33,065 bases of DNA from Minisyncoccota bacterium (GTDB taxonomy: Bacteria; Patescibacteriota; Minisyncoccia; Phycocordibacterales; UBA9973). The stretch lies in assembly GCA_025453495.1 (NCBI GenBank), contig JALOQM010000002.1, positions 76,680 through 109,744 of the forward strand, written 5' to 3'. This document shows, piece after piece, positions 1 through 7,854 of this stretch. The position numbers and the translations under genes were made by a program. The notes under the pieces are model-generated. The model was not told the DNA's origin. It worked only from the letters and a program-made list of their open reading frames with translations, and ran no database searches. The stretch's first letter is position 1. Every line of letters starts with the position of its first letter.

Positions 1-24
1 CCCCTTAAATAAGGGGCTTTTTTT
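1..24 (+). terminator. Rho-independent terminator
   Basis: A six-base-pair CCCCTT/AAGGGG hairpin with a four-base loop is followed by C and seven T. It is oriented to end a plus-strand gene lying left of the window, and its T run abuts the stop codon of the convergent rmuC. Confidence 0.7.
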
Positions 25-1102
25 ATTCCACACTCGGCTTCTCAAGGAGTGTTGCTGAGAGTTCTGGCGAGCTGCCGGTGATGCGGGTGACGTCTTTGTC
101 TACCTTGCCAAGCTCTTTGTATGCACTGTTGTAGTGATTGACGGTTGTGCCAAGTGCATTGCCAAGCTTTGTCATATAGTCCTCATATGCTTTGAGATGT
201 TTACCAAGCTCATCTACACGCTTGATAATATCTTTTGCTGTTTCCTCGATCTTAAACGCTTTGAAACCATAGAGCACACTTTGGAGGTATGCCATAAACG
301 TCGTTGGTGAAACGATAATCACTTTTTTGTCATTGTATGCGTAGTCGATGAGATTGCGTGTATTTACTTTGACAGCACCGATTTCGTTTACCAAGAGGTC
401 GTAGTAGATACCTTCTGCAGGGATATACATAAATGCAAAAGGAAGTGTGCCTTCTTCTGGACGGATATATTTTGCGGTCTCATCGATGCGTTTTTTGAGA
501 TCATTTTTAAATTCCTTTTCAAGTTCTTCACGCTGACGTTCGTCTATCGCCTGGGTGATGCGGTTGTAGTTGTCGAGTGAGAACTTCGCGTCGATGGGGA
601 TGATGCCTTCTTTGGTCACGATTGCTGCATCGACTGTTTCTTTATTTCCAAATTGATACTGCATTTTGTACTGACCTGGTGCAAGTGTGTTTTGCAGTAT
701 GAGCTCAAGGGATGCTTCACCCCAGTTACCGCGCTGTTTTTGGTGCTTCAATGTTTTCTCAAGACTTGCAAGCTGTTCGGCGATCGACATGAAGCGAGTA
801 GTTGCTTCGTTTGTCTTGGTTTGTTCTTTGGCGACATCGACAAGGGAACGACTCATCTGTTCGTTGATCTCGCGCAAGAGCTTTTGTGATTCGGAAAATT
901 GCGTTTGCACCGCCTGCTGCATCTCCTTGCGTGACTCGCCGAGTTTTGTGTCCATGACACGCGAGAGTTCATTCATCTGCTCAAGCAGAAGTGTGAGGCC
1001 GGTATCATCTTTTTGTACTTCTTTCTTTCGAGTCAAAAGTAGAATGACTGCTATGACAAGGAGTATAAGTATGAGTATAAGAATGGGGGAGATGGATTCC
1101 AT
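23..1102 (-). CDS. rmuC: RmuC family DNA recombination protein
   Basis: RmuC-family proteins limit inversion and rearrangement of DNA and carry a PD-(D/E)XK-like nuclease fold. The 359-residue product has one hydrophobic anchor at about residues 5-24, a long helical coiled-coil stretch to about 125, and then the RmuC domain with the typical QRGNWGE and IPIDAKFSLDNY motifs, the latter holding the Asp-x-Lys pair of the nuclease core. The frame stays open 50 codons further upstream, but that stretch is TA-rich and promoter-like, so I start at the ATG directly before the membrane anchor. The gene stands alone and is convergent with whatever ends at the left edge. Family assignment is firm; activity is inferred. 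Confidence 0.92.
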   Translation of the reverse strand: MESISPILILILILLVIAVILLLTRKKEVQKDDTGLTLLLEQMNELSRVMDTKLGESRKEMQQAVQTQFSESQKLLREINEQMSRSLVDVAKEQTKTNEATTRFMSIAEQLASLEKTLKHQKQRGNWGEASLELILQNTLAPGQYKMQYQFGNKETVDAAIVTKEGIIPIDAKFSLDNYNRITQAIDERQREELEKEFKNDLKKRIDETAKYIRPEEGTLPFAFMYIPAEGIYYDLLVNEIGAVKVNTRNLIDYAYNDKKVIIVSPTTFMAYLQSVLYGFKAFKIEETAKDIIKRVDELGKHLKAYEDYMTKLGNALGTTVNHYNSAYKELGKVDKDVTRITGSSPELSATLLEKPSVE

Positions 1103-1109
1103 GTGATTG

Positions 1110-1115
1110 ATTGTA
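1110..1115 (-). promoter_or_regulatory. -10 box of rmuC
   Basis: TACAAT on the minus strand ends seven bases before the chosen rmuC ATG. A second perfect TATAAT lies at 1133-1138 and could give a leader of about 20-25 bases. Confidence 0.5.
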
Positions 1116-1139
1116 GCGTATTCTATACGGGCATTATAC

Positions 1140-1168
1140 TTGACATATATATATCTATATGTTAATAT
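1140..1168 (+). promoter_or_regulatory. Possible sigma-70 promoter for the 1271 gene
   Basis: A perfect TTGACA at 1140-1145 is followed after 17 bases by TAATAT, in an alternating TA tract. It would give the downstream gene a leader of roughly 95 bases. The -10 match is only moderate. Confidence 0.35.
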
Positions 1169-1270
1169 AAGTATCAGATGTAGTGTGTGATGGGCTGACT
1201 GGCTTATTTTGGACCTTTGATGGATGTTCAAAATAAGCCAATCAACTTTCATATCTAAAAATCACATACT

Positions 1271-1795
1271 ATGAAAATGCCTGCTTGTCGCAAGACAAAA
1301 AACGAGAATCTGCTCATCTGCTGTGGCGGATCGAGCATATTCTTTATGAACTCAAAAGGCGAATTGCTCGATGCAGCTGACACTGGCACTTGGAGTCAGG
1401 CAACGGTGTATTGGAGCAGTCCGAAGATGGAAGTTCCGCGAAATCTGCTTCCTGCGGTGCAGGATATCGCACGCAGATTTCAGAAGATGGTGCGCCCGAC
1501 CGAAATGCCTGCCATCCCGAAAGGATCGGTCATTACGATTGTGTTTCATCGTCTTTTTTACCAGGTGGTAAAAAAAGATGACGGCATGTACCTGGCAATG
1601 TCATCCATAACTCCTAAAAACAAAGAGGAGTGGAATCAGCACAAGATGTGGACTTGTATCTACATGGGATCCGGCGAAGAGGGGTGTATCGACCTTGTCC
1701 CGCTCGAACCATTCAAGATCAACATGATCCGCGTGCCGGTTGAAAAGATTACGCTCATTGAGTTGCCCGAGCAGCCACATGTGAAAGCATCATAA
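1271..1795 (+). CDS. Hypothetical protein, 174 aa
   Basis: I do not recognise this family. The product is soluble-looking, with no signal peptide or membrane segment. It has several Cys in the first 20 residues (one early Cys and a CC pair followed by GGSS), a central basic helix rich in Arg and Lys, and a C-terminal half of alternating beta-like segments (ITIVFHRLFYQVV, MWTCIYMGSG, INMIRVPVEKITLIEL). It lies alone between the divergent rmuC and the convergent exonuclease and has its own terminator. Its codons are somewhat more GC-rich than most neighbours. Coding is likely because the frame is long, uses the local codon style and ends just before a strong terminator. Confidence 0.7.
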   Translation: MKMPACRKTKNENLLICCGGSSIFFMNSKGELLDAADTGTWSQATVYWSSPKMEVPRNLLPAVQDIARRFQKMVRPTEMPAIPKGSVITIVFHRLFYQVVKKDDGMYLAMSSITPKNKEEWNQHKMWTCIYMGSGEEGCIDLVPLEPFKINMIRVPVEKITLIELPEQPHVKAS

Positions 1796-1818
1796 ATAAT
1801 GATGCGCTCACAAATCAC

Positions 1819-1850
1819 AAAAGGCCGGCGGTTTCCGCCGGCTTTTTCTT
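1819..1850. terminator. Bidirectional terminator
   Basis: A perfect eight-base-pair GCCGGCGG/CCGCCGGC stem with a TTT loop is flanked by AAAA on the left and TTTTT on the right. It can end both the plus-strand 1271 gene and the minus-strand exonuclease gene. Confidence 0.85.
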
Positions 1851-1861
1851 GTGTGTAGCTA

Positions 1862-2575
1862 TTATTTCCCGAGCGCCTTCTCAAGTGTATACAGCCAGTC
1901 TTCTTCATCTGACTCATTTTCTTTTTTCTGTTTGTAGAGCCATTCAAGGTAGCCAGGATCTTTTTTTACGACATCTTCAACTTTTTCGCCATTGTATTTA
2001 CCAAAAGAAAAAACCTTGATGAATGACGGTCGCGCTGAGACCGCAAGCATTTCTGCTAATGCTTTTTCTTTGTCACCCATTTTTTCTATATATTTTTTGT
2101 ATAGTCGTGCAAACAGTTGCTCAAGTACGATGACATCACCAAGTGCATCATGTGCAGGAGCCTCGACATCAATATCAAGATAGTAGCGTAGGTATTGGAG
2201 ATTGTAGCGAGGAATTACACTTTCTTCATCGAGGTGGCGCGCGAGACGGAGTGTGCAAATATAGCGAGGAACTATGATGCCTTCTTTGGCAAGCATGGAG
2301 ACATCAAATTTTGCATTATGAGCGACAGGGATGGTTTCACTACTCTCAAACAATGATCGTATGTTTTTGTATTCGTCACTTGCAGTAAATACAGGCTTAT
2401 TAGAAACCATACGATTGGTGATGTGGTGCACTGCACTTGCCTCAGGTGGAATTGATTTTGCTGGTTTGTAGAGTGCAGAAAAAGTAGTCTCACCATTTTT
2501 GTATGCAACCTGACAAAGTGTGTCTTCAGGTGTATTGCCAGTTGTTTCAGTGTCGAAAAAGAGAAATGTTTCCAT
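1862..2575 (-). CDS. DnaQ-like DEDDh 3'-5' exonuclease
   Basis: A 237-residue exonuclease of the DnaQ/epsilon type. The three DEDD motifs are visible in order: FDTETTG near the N-terminus (Asp8 and Glu10), HNAKFDVSML in the middle, and HDALGDV, which supplies the His and Asp of the DEDDh class. The last 60 residues (FSFGKYNGEKVEDV...PGYLEWLYKQKK) match the short domain often fused behind such exonucleases (DUF3820-like). It could be a proofreading or a stand-alone repair nuclease; no polymerase gene is adjacent. The open frame extends 21 codons upstream, but the ATG directly before the ETFLFFDTETTG strand is chosen because an extended -10 box ends exactly six bases before it. Confidence 0.9.
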   Translation of the reverse strand: METFLFFDTETTGNTPEDTLCQVAYKNGETTFSALYKPAKSIPPEASAVHHITNRMVSNKPVFTASDEYKNIRSLFESSETIPVAHNAKFDVSMLAKEGIIVPRYICTLRLARHLDEESVIPRYNLQYLRYYLDIDVEAPAHDALGDVIVLEQLFARLYKKYIEKMGDKEKALAEMLAVSARPSFIKVFSFGKYNGEKVEDVVKKDPGYLEWLYKQKKENESDEEDWLYTLEKALGK

Positions 2576-2581
2576 GTGTAC

Positions 2582-2590
2582 ACAATAGCA
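2582..2590 (-). promoter_or_regulatory. Extended -10 promoter, leaderless exonuclease mRNA
   Basis: Minus strand TGC-TATTGT, then six bases, then the ATG. The expected transcription start coincides with the start codon, which supports the shortened start. Confidence 0.6.
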
Positions 2591-2620
2591 TACTGCCCAG
2601 TAGTAGTGTAGGATACTACT

Positions 2621-3562
2621 ATGAGAAAAAAGTGCCAAGATACGCCGAAATTATATTTTTCTTCGCTCATACCACGTATGCCAATTGCCAAGAAACCTTG
2701 GATTGAGCAATTTTTGCCATTTTTCGCAAATCCGTTTTTCATCGGCAGGGTTGTGCGCTATGGTCCATTTATCAACCCGACACTGAGACCACTTTCTGGC
2801 TGTATTGGTGCAGATAAGGCACTTATCTTAAATGCGTTTCCAGCATCAGTGCGTGGTGAAGTGCTTGTATTTGATGCTTCGTCTATTCCTACTGTACATC
2901 AATTATCATTTCCGTATTATATCAAACCTGCAATCGGTGAGCGCTCAGTGAATGTGTATCGGATTGAAACTGAAGCAGATTTCATGGTACTCAAAAACGC
3001 GAACTTATTTGCTTCGGGAGTATGGATCGCACAGGAAGCATTTACAGGAACTGAATTTGGTGTCAGTGTCGTTCGTACACCTGAGACTGGTCTGCTTACT
3101 ATTGTCTTTTTAACCGAAAAATGTGTCACAGGAAATGCACATACGGCAAGTATTGCAAATGGAGCAACGTTCCGTGAGTTATTGCATACTGCTGATAGCC
3201 TACTTATTCAATCATTTACAGAAAAATTAGAAGCACTATTTGCAAGTACACCGCTCCTTGCGGATTTCCATGCGGGACGGTTTGATCTGAAGGCGCGAGA
3301 TCTTACTGCCTTACTCTCGGGTGAGTTCAAACTCATTGAGCTCAATGGCATCGGCGGGTTACCGCTTGCGTATTTTGGAGATGATCCATATACGCAGTGG
3401 AATAGCTATTTTCTTACACTACTTGCGATTGGCAAGAAGAATAGTAAACGTTTCTCTTTTTTTGCACGTCTCGGTAGGATTTTTAGTGATATACCGCGAG
3501 TTGCCTTCTTTGTTTTTAAGCAAAAGCATTTCCGTGCCTATTGGCGTCTTTCACGCAGATAG
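2621..3562 (+). CDS. ATP-grasp-like protein
   Basis: A 313-residue protein with the pattern of an ATP-grasp enzyme, distantly like D-Ala-D-Ala ligase. YYIKPAIGERSVNVY looks like the nucleotide-binding Lys strand and loop, WIAQEAFTGTEFGVSVV the second ATP-contacting strand, and the pair DFHAGRFDLKARD / FKLIELNGIGG the metal-binding end, where Glu and Asn usually bind magnesium. The last 50 residues are basic and aromatic with no clear match. A ligase joining a carboxylate to an amine is likely, but the substrate cannot be read from the sequence. The ATG at 2621 is preceded by AGGA, which also fits a TAGGAT -10 hexamer six bases away; an internal ATG at 2678 is the alternative. Confidence 0.7.
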   Translation: MRKKCQDTPKLYFSSLIPRMPIAKKPWIEQFLPFFANPFFIGRVVRYGPFINPTLRPLSGCIGADKALILNAFPASVRGEVLVFDASSIPTVHQLSFPYYIKPAIGERSVNVYRIETEADFMVLKNANLFASGVWIAQEAFTGTEFGVSVVRTPETGLLTIVFLTEKCVTGNAHTASIANGATFRELLHTADSLLIQSFTEKLEALFASTPLLADFHAGRFDLKARDLTALLSGEFKLIELNGIGGLPLAYFGDDPYTQWNSYFLTLLAIGKKNSKRFSFFARLGRIFSDIPRVAFFVFKQKHFRAYWRLSRR

Positions 3563-3572
3563 AAGCATTGTG

Positions 3573-3581
3573 TGGTATAGT
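3573..3581 (+). promoter_or_regulatory. Extended -10 promoter, leaderless yqeY mRNA
   Basis: TGG-TATAGT, then exactly six bases, then the yqeY ATG. No Shine-Dalgarno motif fits in between. Confidence 0.65.
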
Positions 3582-3587
3582 ACTAGT

Positions 3588-4040
3588 ATGCTCCACGAAC
3601 AAATAAAACTAGAAATAAAAGAAGCTATGCTTGCCAAAGAGCAGACAAGACTTGATGTCTTGCGTGGACTCTCAAGTGCTTTCACAAATGAACTTATTGC
3701 AAAAGGGAGAAAGCCGCAAGAACTACTTCCAGATGCAGAAGCACTCGCGGTCATCATGCGTTCGGTCAAGCAACGCAAGGACTCAATCGAGCAGTTTCTC
3801 GCGGGAGGACGCGCCGATCTGGCAAATGAAGAAGAGGCACAGCTTGCATATCTCGTGCGGTATATGCCAGAGCTACTCTCACGAGAAGAAGTTATGAAAG
3901 TCGCAGAAGCAAAGAAAATAGAGCTTGGTATCATTGATAGTACAAAGAAAGGTATGCTCATGTCAGCACTCATGAAAGATCTCAAAGGTAAAGCTGATGG
4001 GGTAATGGTCAAAGAGGTAGTCGACGCATTATTTAATTAA
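3588..4040 (+). CDS. yqeY: GatB/YqeY domain protein
   Basis: A 150-residue helical protein of the YqeY family, the free-standing relative of the C-terminal tRNA-contacting domain of GatB. Typical features are the N-terminal helix LHEQIKLEIKEAML, then the TRLDVLRGLSSAF segment, the VIMRSVKQRKDSIEQF helix, YMPELLSREEV, and GMLMSALMKDLKGKADG followed by VVDALFN. Its length fits the family. The frame is open far upstream inside the ATP-grasp gene, but the ATG at 3588 gives the standard N-terminus and has its own extended -10 box. Its exact cellular role is not settled; assistance to tRNA-dependent amidation is a common inference. Confidence 0.92.
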   Translation: MLHEQIKLEIKEAMLAKEQTRLDVLRGLSSAFTNELIAKGRKPQELLPDAEALAVIMRSVKQRKDSIEQFLAGGRADLANEEEAQLAYLVRYMPELLSREEVMKVAEAKKIELGIIDSTKKGMLMSALMKDLKGKADGVMVKEVVDALFN

Positions 4041-4054
4041 TTTATTTTTTAATT

Positions 4055-4444
4055 ATGAACCAAATAGAAATGGGAGGTGCTGTAGAAGAAAGAGGAGAAA
4101 ACGTTGTTACTTTAACTGAAAAAGGAAAAGAAAGTATTGCGGAAGCGAGAGCGGCGTATGCACTAAGTGAAGAACAGAAAAGGAATAAAGAAAAAGAAGT
4201 ACGGATGCGTTTTCGTGATTTTTTCAAAAAAATGGCTTCTCTTCCGTCTATACACCCCCTGTATAGAGAGTCTGGTTTGTCTATTGGTGCCCGAGAAGAG
4301 CGCTTTAAACATGCTTGCTCATGTCTCGATGAAAATGATAAAGAGGAATTTGATACTTTGTTGGTGGAAATGAAAAATACAATTGGTCTCACTGAAAAAG
4401 ATGTATTACTACTAGCTCAGTCAGACCTTGAGTCTTTTATGTAA
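4055..4444 (+). CDS. Hypothetical protein, 129 aa
   Basis: Unrecognised small soluble protein, strongly charged and mostly helical: a Glu/Lys-rich N-terminal half with EEQKRNKEKEVRMRFRDFFKK, a loop with two prolines (LPSIHPLY), and a C-terminal acidic helix pair ending EKDVLLLAQSDLESFM. No membrane segment or catalytic motif. It starts 14 bases after yqeY with no visible ribosome site. It could be a small regulatory or nucleic-acid-associated protein, but nothing in the sequence proves it. Confidence 0.6.
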   Translation: MNQIEMGGAVEERGENVVTLTEKGKESIAEARAAYALSEEQKRNKEKEVRMRFRDFFKKMASLPSIHPLYRESGLSIGAREERFKHACSCLDENDKEEFDTLLVEMKNTIGLTEKDVLLLAQSDLESFM

Positions 4445-4453
4445 TCTAATAAC

Positions 4454-4459
4454 TATTAT
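4454..4459 (+). promoter_or_regulatory. -10 box, leaderless mRNA of the 4466 gene
   Basis: TATTAT ends six bases before the ATG at 4466. An overlapping TATACT lies three bases closer. Confidence 0.45.
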
Positions 4460-4465
4460 ACTCTT

Positions 4466-4801
4466 ATGAAAATAATTCTTCATTGGATCATTCTTGCTGC
4501 AGCAGTATTTGTCATGCCGTACTTTATACCGGCGATTTCTGTTGCCACAATTGTCACCGCACTTATCGTTGGTGCGTGTCTTATGTTTATCAACCTCATC
4601 ATACATCCGATAGTCGGCATCCTAACATTACCGATAAATCTCATCACGTTTGGACTCTTCTCACTTTTACTCAATGTGCTCTTCTTTTATTTTATAAGTA
4701 CTTTTGTCAGTGGTTTTACAATTGGGACACTTACGGCAGCATTTTGGGGCGCACTTGTTGTTTCTGTCATAAACTGGGTGAGTGATAAAGTTTCCTCTTA
4801 A
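4466..4801 (+). CDS. Phage-holin-like membrane protein (PF04020-like)
   Basis: A 111-residue protein made of about four hydrophobic helices: IILHWIILAAAVFVMPYFIP, ATIVTALIVGACLMFINLII, the LPINLITFGLFSLLLNVLFF segment, and GTLTAAFWGALVVSVINWV. The central pattern of a helix, then HPIVGILTLPINLITFGLFSL, is characteristic of the small four-helix family labelled phage holin family 4 (PF04020, YvlD-like), which is chromosomal and widespread in CPR bacteria. Despite the name there is no phage gene nearby. It forms a likely membrane-protein pair with the DedA gene ten bases downstream. Confidence 0.85.
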   Translation: MKIILHWIILAAAVFVMPYFIPAISVATIVTALIVGACLMFINLIIHPIVGILTLPINLITFGLFSLLLNVLFFYFISTFVSGFTIGTLTAAFWGALVVSVINWVSDKVSS

Positions 4802-4810
4802 AGGCACTAC

Positions 4811-5416
4811 ATGCTTACTGTCACTACACTTGCACAGTTCGCATATGAATATGTTGCGTTGGTATATGTACTGCTTTTCTTGGCAATAGTCATTGAAGGT
4901 GAGCTTGCAATGATTATTGCAGGCATACTGGCGCAGATTGGTGTCCTTGATCTTGTTATGGTGCTTAGTGTCGCGTACGCAGGAGCAGTAGGGAAGACAG
5001 TATTGTGGTATTACCTTGGTATGTTGCTCAAAAAAATAAAATATGCTCAAAAGTTCTTTTCGTATCTTGAAAAAAGAGTCCTCTATCTCTTTCCTCGACT
5101 TAGGGAGCACCCATTTTGGTCGATTTTTTTCTCAAAGTTTATCTACGGCATAAACCATTTTACCCTTGTGCTCTCTGGTTTTATGCGACTTGATTTCAAG
5201 ACCTATCTCAAAGCTGAACTTTCTTCTTCTGTGCTTTGGGTGCTTGGCATGCTCTCACTTGGGTACTTCGCAAGTACTGCCGCGATTGGGTATAGCAAAG
5301 AATTTCATAAGTTCTCGCTCATAATCCTTTTGTTTATACTTGCTTTTATATTGGTTGAAAAATCAATAGCATTTTTTGTTGAGATTGCACGAGATGCTAA
5401 AGAAAATCAAAAATAA
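4811..5416 (+). CDS. DedA family membrane protein
   Basis: A 201-residue integral membrane protein of the DedA/SNARE-associated family, proposed to act in lipid transport or proton-dependent membrane homeostasis. The N-terminal hydrophobic hairpin holds the acidic EGELAMIIAGILAQIG segment; the middle has the amphipathic PRLREHPFWSIFFSKFIYGINHFTLVLSG stretch, matching the family's F-x-R-F-x-P-G-x-R region in relaxed form (the usual Arg is replaced by Asn-His); a Trp-containing helix and a C-terminal helix follow. AAAGG lies six bases before the ATG, one of the few plausible ribosome sites here. It is probably co-transcribed with the 4466 gene and the MYG1 gene. Confidence 0.82.
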   Translation: MLTVTTLAQFAYEYVALVYVLLFLAIVIEGELAMIIAGILAQIGVLDLVMVLSVAYAGAVGKTVLWYYLGMLLKKIKYAQKFFSYLEKRVLYLFPRLREHPFWSIFFSKFIYGINHFTLVLSGFMRLDFKTYLKAELSSSVLWVLGMLSLGYFASTAAIGYSKEFHKFSLIILLFILAFILVEKSIAFFVEIARDAKENQK

Positions 5417-5419
5417 TAT

Positions 5420-6352
5420 ATGTATACATTTCGCAACAAAAACTTTTTGAACCTATGTAATAAACGAAAGACCATCGCTGTACACGATGGTTCATTTCAT
5501 ACAGACGATGTGTTTGCTGTTGCTGCACTTACTCTTGTCTATGGTAAGTGTGTGCGTATCGTTCGTACTCGTAATCAAAAGAAAATTGAAAAAGCCTCGG
5601 TCGTAGTTGATGTTGGTGGTGAATATGATGCCTCACGAGAACGTTTTGATCATCATCAGATTGATGGTGCCGGAACTAGAGAAAATGGTATTCCGTATGC
5701 AGCATTCGGTCTTGTGTGGAAAAAATATGGCGTGGATTTGTGTGGTTCAAAAGAGATTGCCGACAAGATTGATAGCGTCCTTGTGCAGCCGATAGATGCA
5801 GTTGACAACGGTATTGATATTGCAAAACCACTATTTCAGGGTATTCATACGTATGGCATACACTCGATTATTTCTTCTTTTATACCCACATGGAAAGAGA
5901 ATAGAAATCCTGATACACAATTTTTCAGTGCAGTAGCATTTGCAAAAAAACTCCTTTTGCGTGAAATACAACGAACACGAGATTATTTGGAAGCTATAGA
6001 ATATGTCGTGTCTATGTATCACGCCTCAAAACAAAAGAGTATTATCTTCGTCGACAAGCCAATTGGTCGTGCACAGATAATTTCTGCGCTTATGGAGTTT
6101 CCAGAGCCGGTATATGTTGTGTATCCAGACAGAGAAGGGCAAAAATGGAGCGCCGTAGCAATGCTTCGAGAGTTTGGCTCATTTGAATCACGTAAATCAT
6201 TTCCGCTTGCATGGGCTGGGGCACGTGACGAAGCATTGCAGAAAATCACTGGAGTTTCTGATGCACAATTTTGTCATAACAAACGATTTCTTGCCACTGC
6301 TCACTCCAAAGAAGGAGCATTAGCGCTTGCACAGAAAGCACTTACTAGCTAG
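5420..6352 (+). CDS. MYG1 family (DHH-like) protein
   Basis: A 310-residue member of the MYG1/UPF0160 family, related to DHH phosphoesterases; the eukaryotic relative is a 3'-5' exonuclease acting on RNA. Signature residues are clear: VHDGSFHTDDVFA (about 21-33) and VVDVGGEYDASRERFDHHQ (about 62-80) with the metal-binding Asp and double His, then the internal IPYAAFGLVWKKYG and a late WSAVAMLREFGSFESRK segment. Length is slightly shorter than in eukaryotes. It starts three bases after the DedA stop, so translation is probably coupled. Substrate is not known for the bacterial proteins. Confidence 0.88.
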   Translation: MYTFRNKNFLNLCNKRKTIAVHDGSFHTDDVFAVAALTLVYGKCVRIVRTRNQKKIEKASVVVDVGGEYDASRERFDHHQIDGAGTRENGIPYAAFGLVWKKYGVDLCGSKEIADKIDSVLVQPIDAVDNGIDIAKPLFQGIHTYGIHSIISSFIPTWKENRNPDTQFFSAVAFAKKLLLREIQRTRDYLEAIEYVVSMYHASKQKSIIFVDKPIGRAQIISALMEFPEPVYVVYPDREGQKWSAVAMLREFGSFESRKSFPLAWAGARDEALQKITGVSDAQFCHNKRFLATAHSKEGALALAQKALTS

Positions 6353-6364
6353 TATCAGCATACT

Positions 6365-7339
6365 ATGGCATTCACTGACGAAATGAAATTTTATGCAAAG
6401 GCGGGCGACGGTGGAAACGGCGTAGTGCGCTGGAGGCATGAATATGGCAAAGAATTTTCTGGTCCAGCTGGCGGTGATGGTGGCTGGGGTGGCAATGTCT
6501 ATGTCAGGGGGACACGTGATGTATATATACTCGCCAAATATCGGCACGAGAAGAAATTTGAAGCCGGTCGTGGTGAAGACGGTGGGTCAAACAGCATGCA
6601 CGGCGCAAATGGCGTAGATATGTACATTGATCTGCCACTTGGTTCTGTGATACGTAATCTTGAAACAGAGACAGAGATCGAACTTACGAAAGAAGGACAG
6701 AAAGAAATTTTGCTTTTGGGTGGGCGAGGCGGTTTTGGTAACGAACACTTCAAAGCGTCGACAAATACCACTCCACAAGAATCAACACCAGGTAAGCCGG
6801 GCGCAGAAGGGAATTTCTATGTTGAGCTTCGACTATTTGCTGAAGTCGGTCTTGTTGGTCTCCCAAATGCCGGGAAATCAAGTTTGCTCAATGCTATGAC
6901 TCGGGCACAAGCAAAAGTAGGTGCCTATCAATTTACGACTCTTGATCCAAATCTTGGTGATTTCTATGGTCACATTATTGCTGATATTCCTGGCTTGATT
7001 GAGGGTGCGTCTCTTGGCAAAGGACTTGGTGTAAAGTTTCTCCGCCATATCAAGCGTACACGCATGCTTGCGCATCTTGTATCGTTTGAAAATGAAGATA
7101 TGTTCGCTACCTATCAGATGATTCGTTATGAGCTCGCGCAGTATGACTCGGCACTTTCAGAAAAAGATGAGGTGATTATCCTCACAAAAACTGATATAAC
7201 TGATGCAAAGACAGTGGCAGAAAAAATAAAAGAATTTGAAAAGTTGGGCAAGAAAGTCTTTGCACTCTCGCTCTATGATGATGTATCAGTAAAAATGTTT
7301 ACAGACGAGCTCTCAAGAATTCTAGAAACCAAAAAATAA
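6365..7339 (+). CDS. obg: Obg/CgtA GTPase
   Basis: A 324-residue Obg GTPase, a ribosome-assembly and stress factor. Residues 1-158 form the glycine-rich Obg fold (KAGDGGNGVVRWR, GGDGGWGGNVYVRG, GGRGGFGNEHFK). The G domain follows: G1 GLPNAGKS at 165-172, switch region with FTTLDPNLG, G3 DIPG at 207-210, and G4 TKTD at 274-277 in place of the usual NKxD. The protein ends right after the G domain, so the C-terminal OCT extension of many bacterial Obg proteins is absent. It lies 12 bases after the MYG1 gene and ends at a strong terminator. Confidence 0.96.
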   Translation: MAFTDEMKFYAKAGDGGNGVVRWRHEYGKEFSGPAGGDGGWGGNVYVRGTRDVYILAKYRHEKKFEAGRGEDGGSNSMHGANGVDMYIDLPLGSVIRNLETETEIELTKEGQKEILLLGGRGGFGNEHFKASTNTTPQESTPGKPGAEGNFYVELRLFAEVGLVGLPNAGKSSLLNAMTRAQAKVGAYQFTTLDPNLGDFYGHIIADIPGLIEGASLGKGLGVKFLRHIKRTRMLAHLVSFENEDMFATYQMIRYELAQYDSALSEKDEVIILTKTDITDAKTVAEKIKEFEKLGKKVFALSLYDDVSVKMFTDELSRILETKK

Positions 7340-7364
7340 AGCCCGGTGGTATCCGGGCTTTTTG
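7340..7364. terminator. Terminator after obg
   Basis: AGCCCGG/CCGGGCT stem with a six-base loop, followed by TTTTT. The A-rich left flank allows it also to end minus-strand transcripts from the zinc-ribbon gene. Confidence 0.85.
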
Positions 7365-7378
7365 ATGCAAACCTTCGC

Positions 7379-7723
7379 TCATGCCACTGCGTTTTCCACC
7401 GTGCCGTTCCTTCTGGCGATGGACACATACGTTGCGTTGTCGAACTTCCGTTTGCAATCGGGATTGTTGCACACGTGTCGATTGGCGAATATTTTTTTAA
7501 GTCGCAGGCTAAGGCGCTTTTTGATTTCATCTGCGGTACTCCAGTCTGGGCAGGCGCGGATGATGAGATCGCGAATTTTAGGGATCACGGAATCACCTTT
7601 TTGCTGACAATAATTACATTTTGCTTCGTGGCGCGACTTTTTCCTTAGCTCCTCAATCGAAAGAGCGCAGATGATTCTCTGTTGTCAGTTCTTTTCCGGC
7701 TCAATTGCGAGAGTGATATTCAT
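7379..7723 (-). pseudogene. Zinc-ribbon protein gene interrupted by TGA
   Basis: From an ATG at 7723 the frame reads 12 codons (MNITLAIEPEKN), meets TGA at 7687-7685, and then continues open for about 100 codons to a TGA stop at 7381-7379. The downstream part looks like real protein: an IEELRKKSRHEA helix, a KCNYCQQKGD knuckle, a central RDLIIRACPDWSTADEIKKR segment, and a second knuckle HVCNNPDCKRKF. The two CxxC-type pairs suggest one zinc site. A GTG at 7588 would start a 69-residue form lacking the first pair; no ATG, GTG or TTG lies between the TGA and the first knuckle. It may be a nonsense-mutated gene, or it may start at a rare codon. No family recognised. Confidence 0.5.
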
Positions 7724-7778
7724 GCTGATTTTTTTAGTGGTGAGACTTATGTCGAATGTACGTTTCTTTGAAATAGTA

Positions 7779-7801
7779 CTGATTGTATCCGTATTTGTCA
7801 A
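7779..7801 (-). promoter_or_regulatory. -35 region upstream of the zinc-ribbon gene
   Basis: Minus-strand TTGACA at 7801-7796, immediately after the terminator of the preceding gene; 17 bases later comes TACTAT, a moderate -10 match just beyond this span. This places a transcript start about 40 bases before the ATG at 7723. Confidence 0.4.
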
Positions 7802-7802
7802 T

Positions 7803-7837
7803 AAAAAATGCCGCTTTGGTTTTCAAAGCGGCATTTT
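7803..7837 (-). terminator. Terminator of the type IX cargo gene
   Basis: A 14-base-pair stem, AAAATGCCGCTTTG with its complement and a GTTTT loop. On the minus strand it is followed by a run of T, so it ends the secreted-protein gene. Confidence 0.85.
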
Positions 7838-7854
7838 CGCAAGTAAAAAGATGA

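Noticed and set aside
2272-2742. 156-codon minus-strand open frame
   Set aside because: It overlaps the exonuclease, which has all three catalytic motifs; the protein from this frame has no coherent pattern.
3321-3587. N-terminal extension of yqeY by 89 codons
   Set aside because: It lies inside the ATP-grasp-like gene, while the ATG at 3588 gives the family N-terminus and has its own -10 box.
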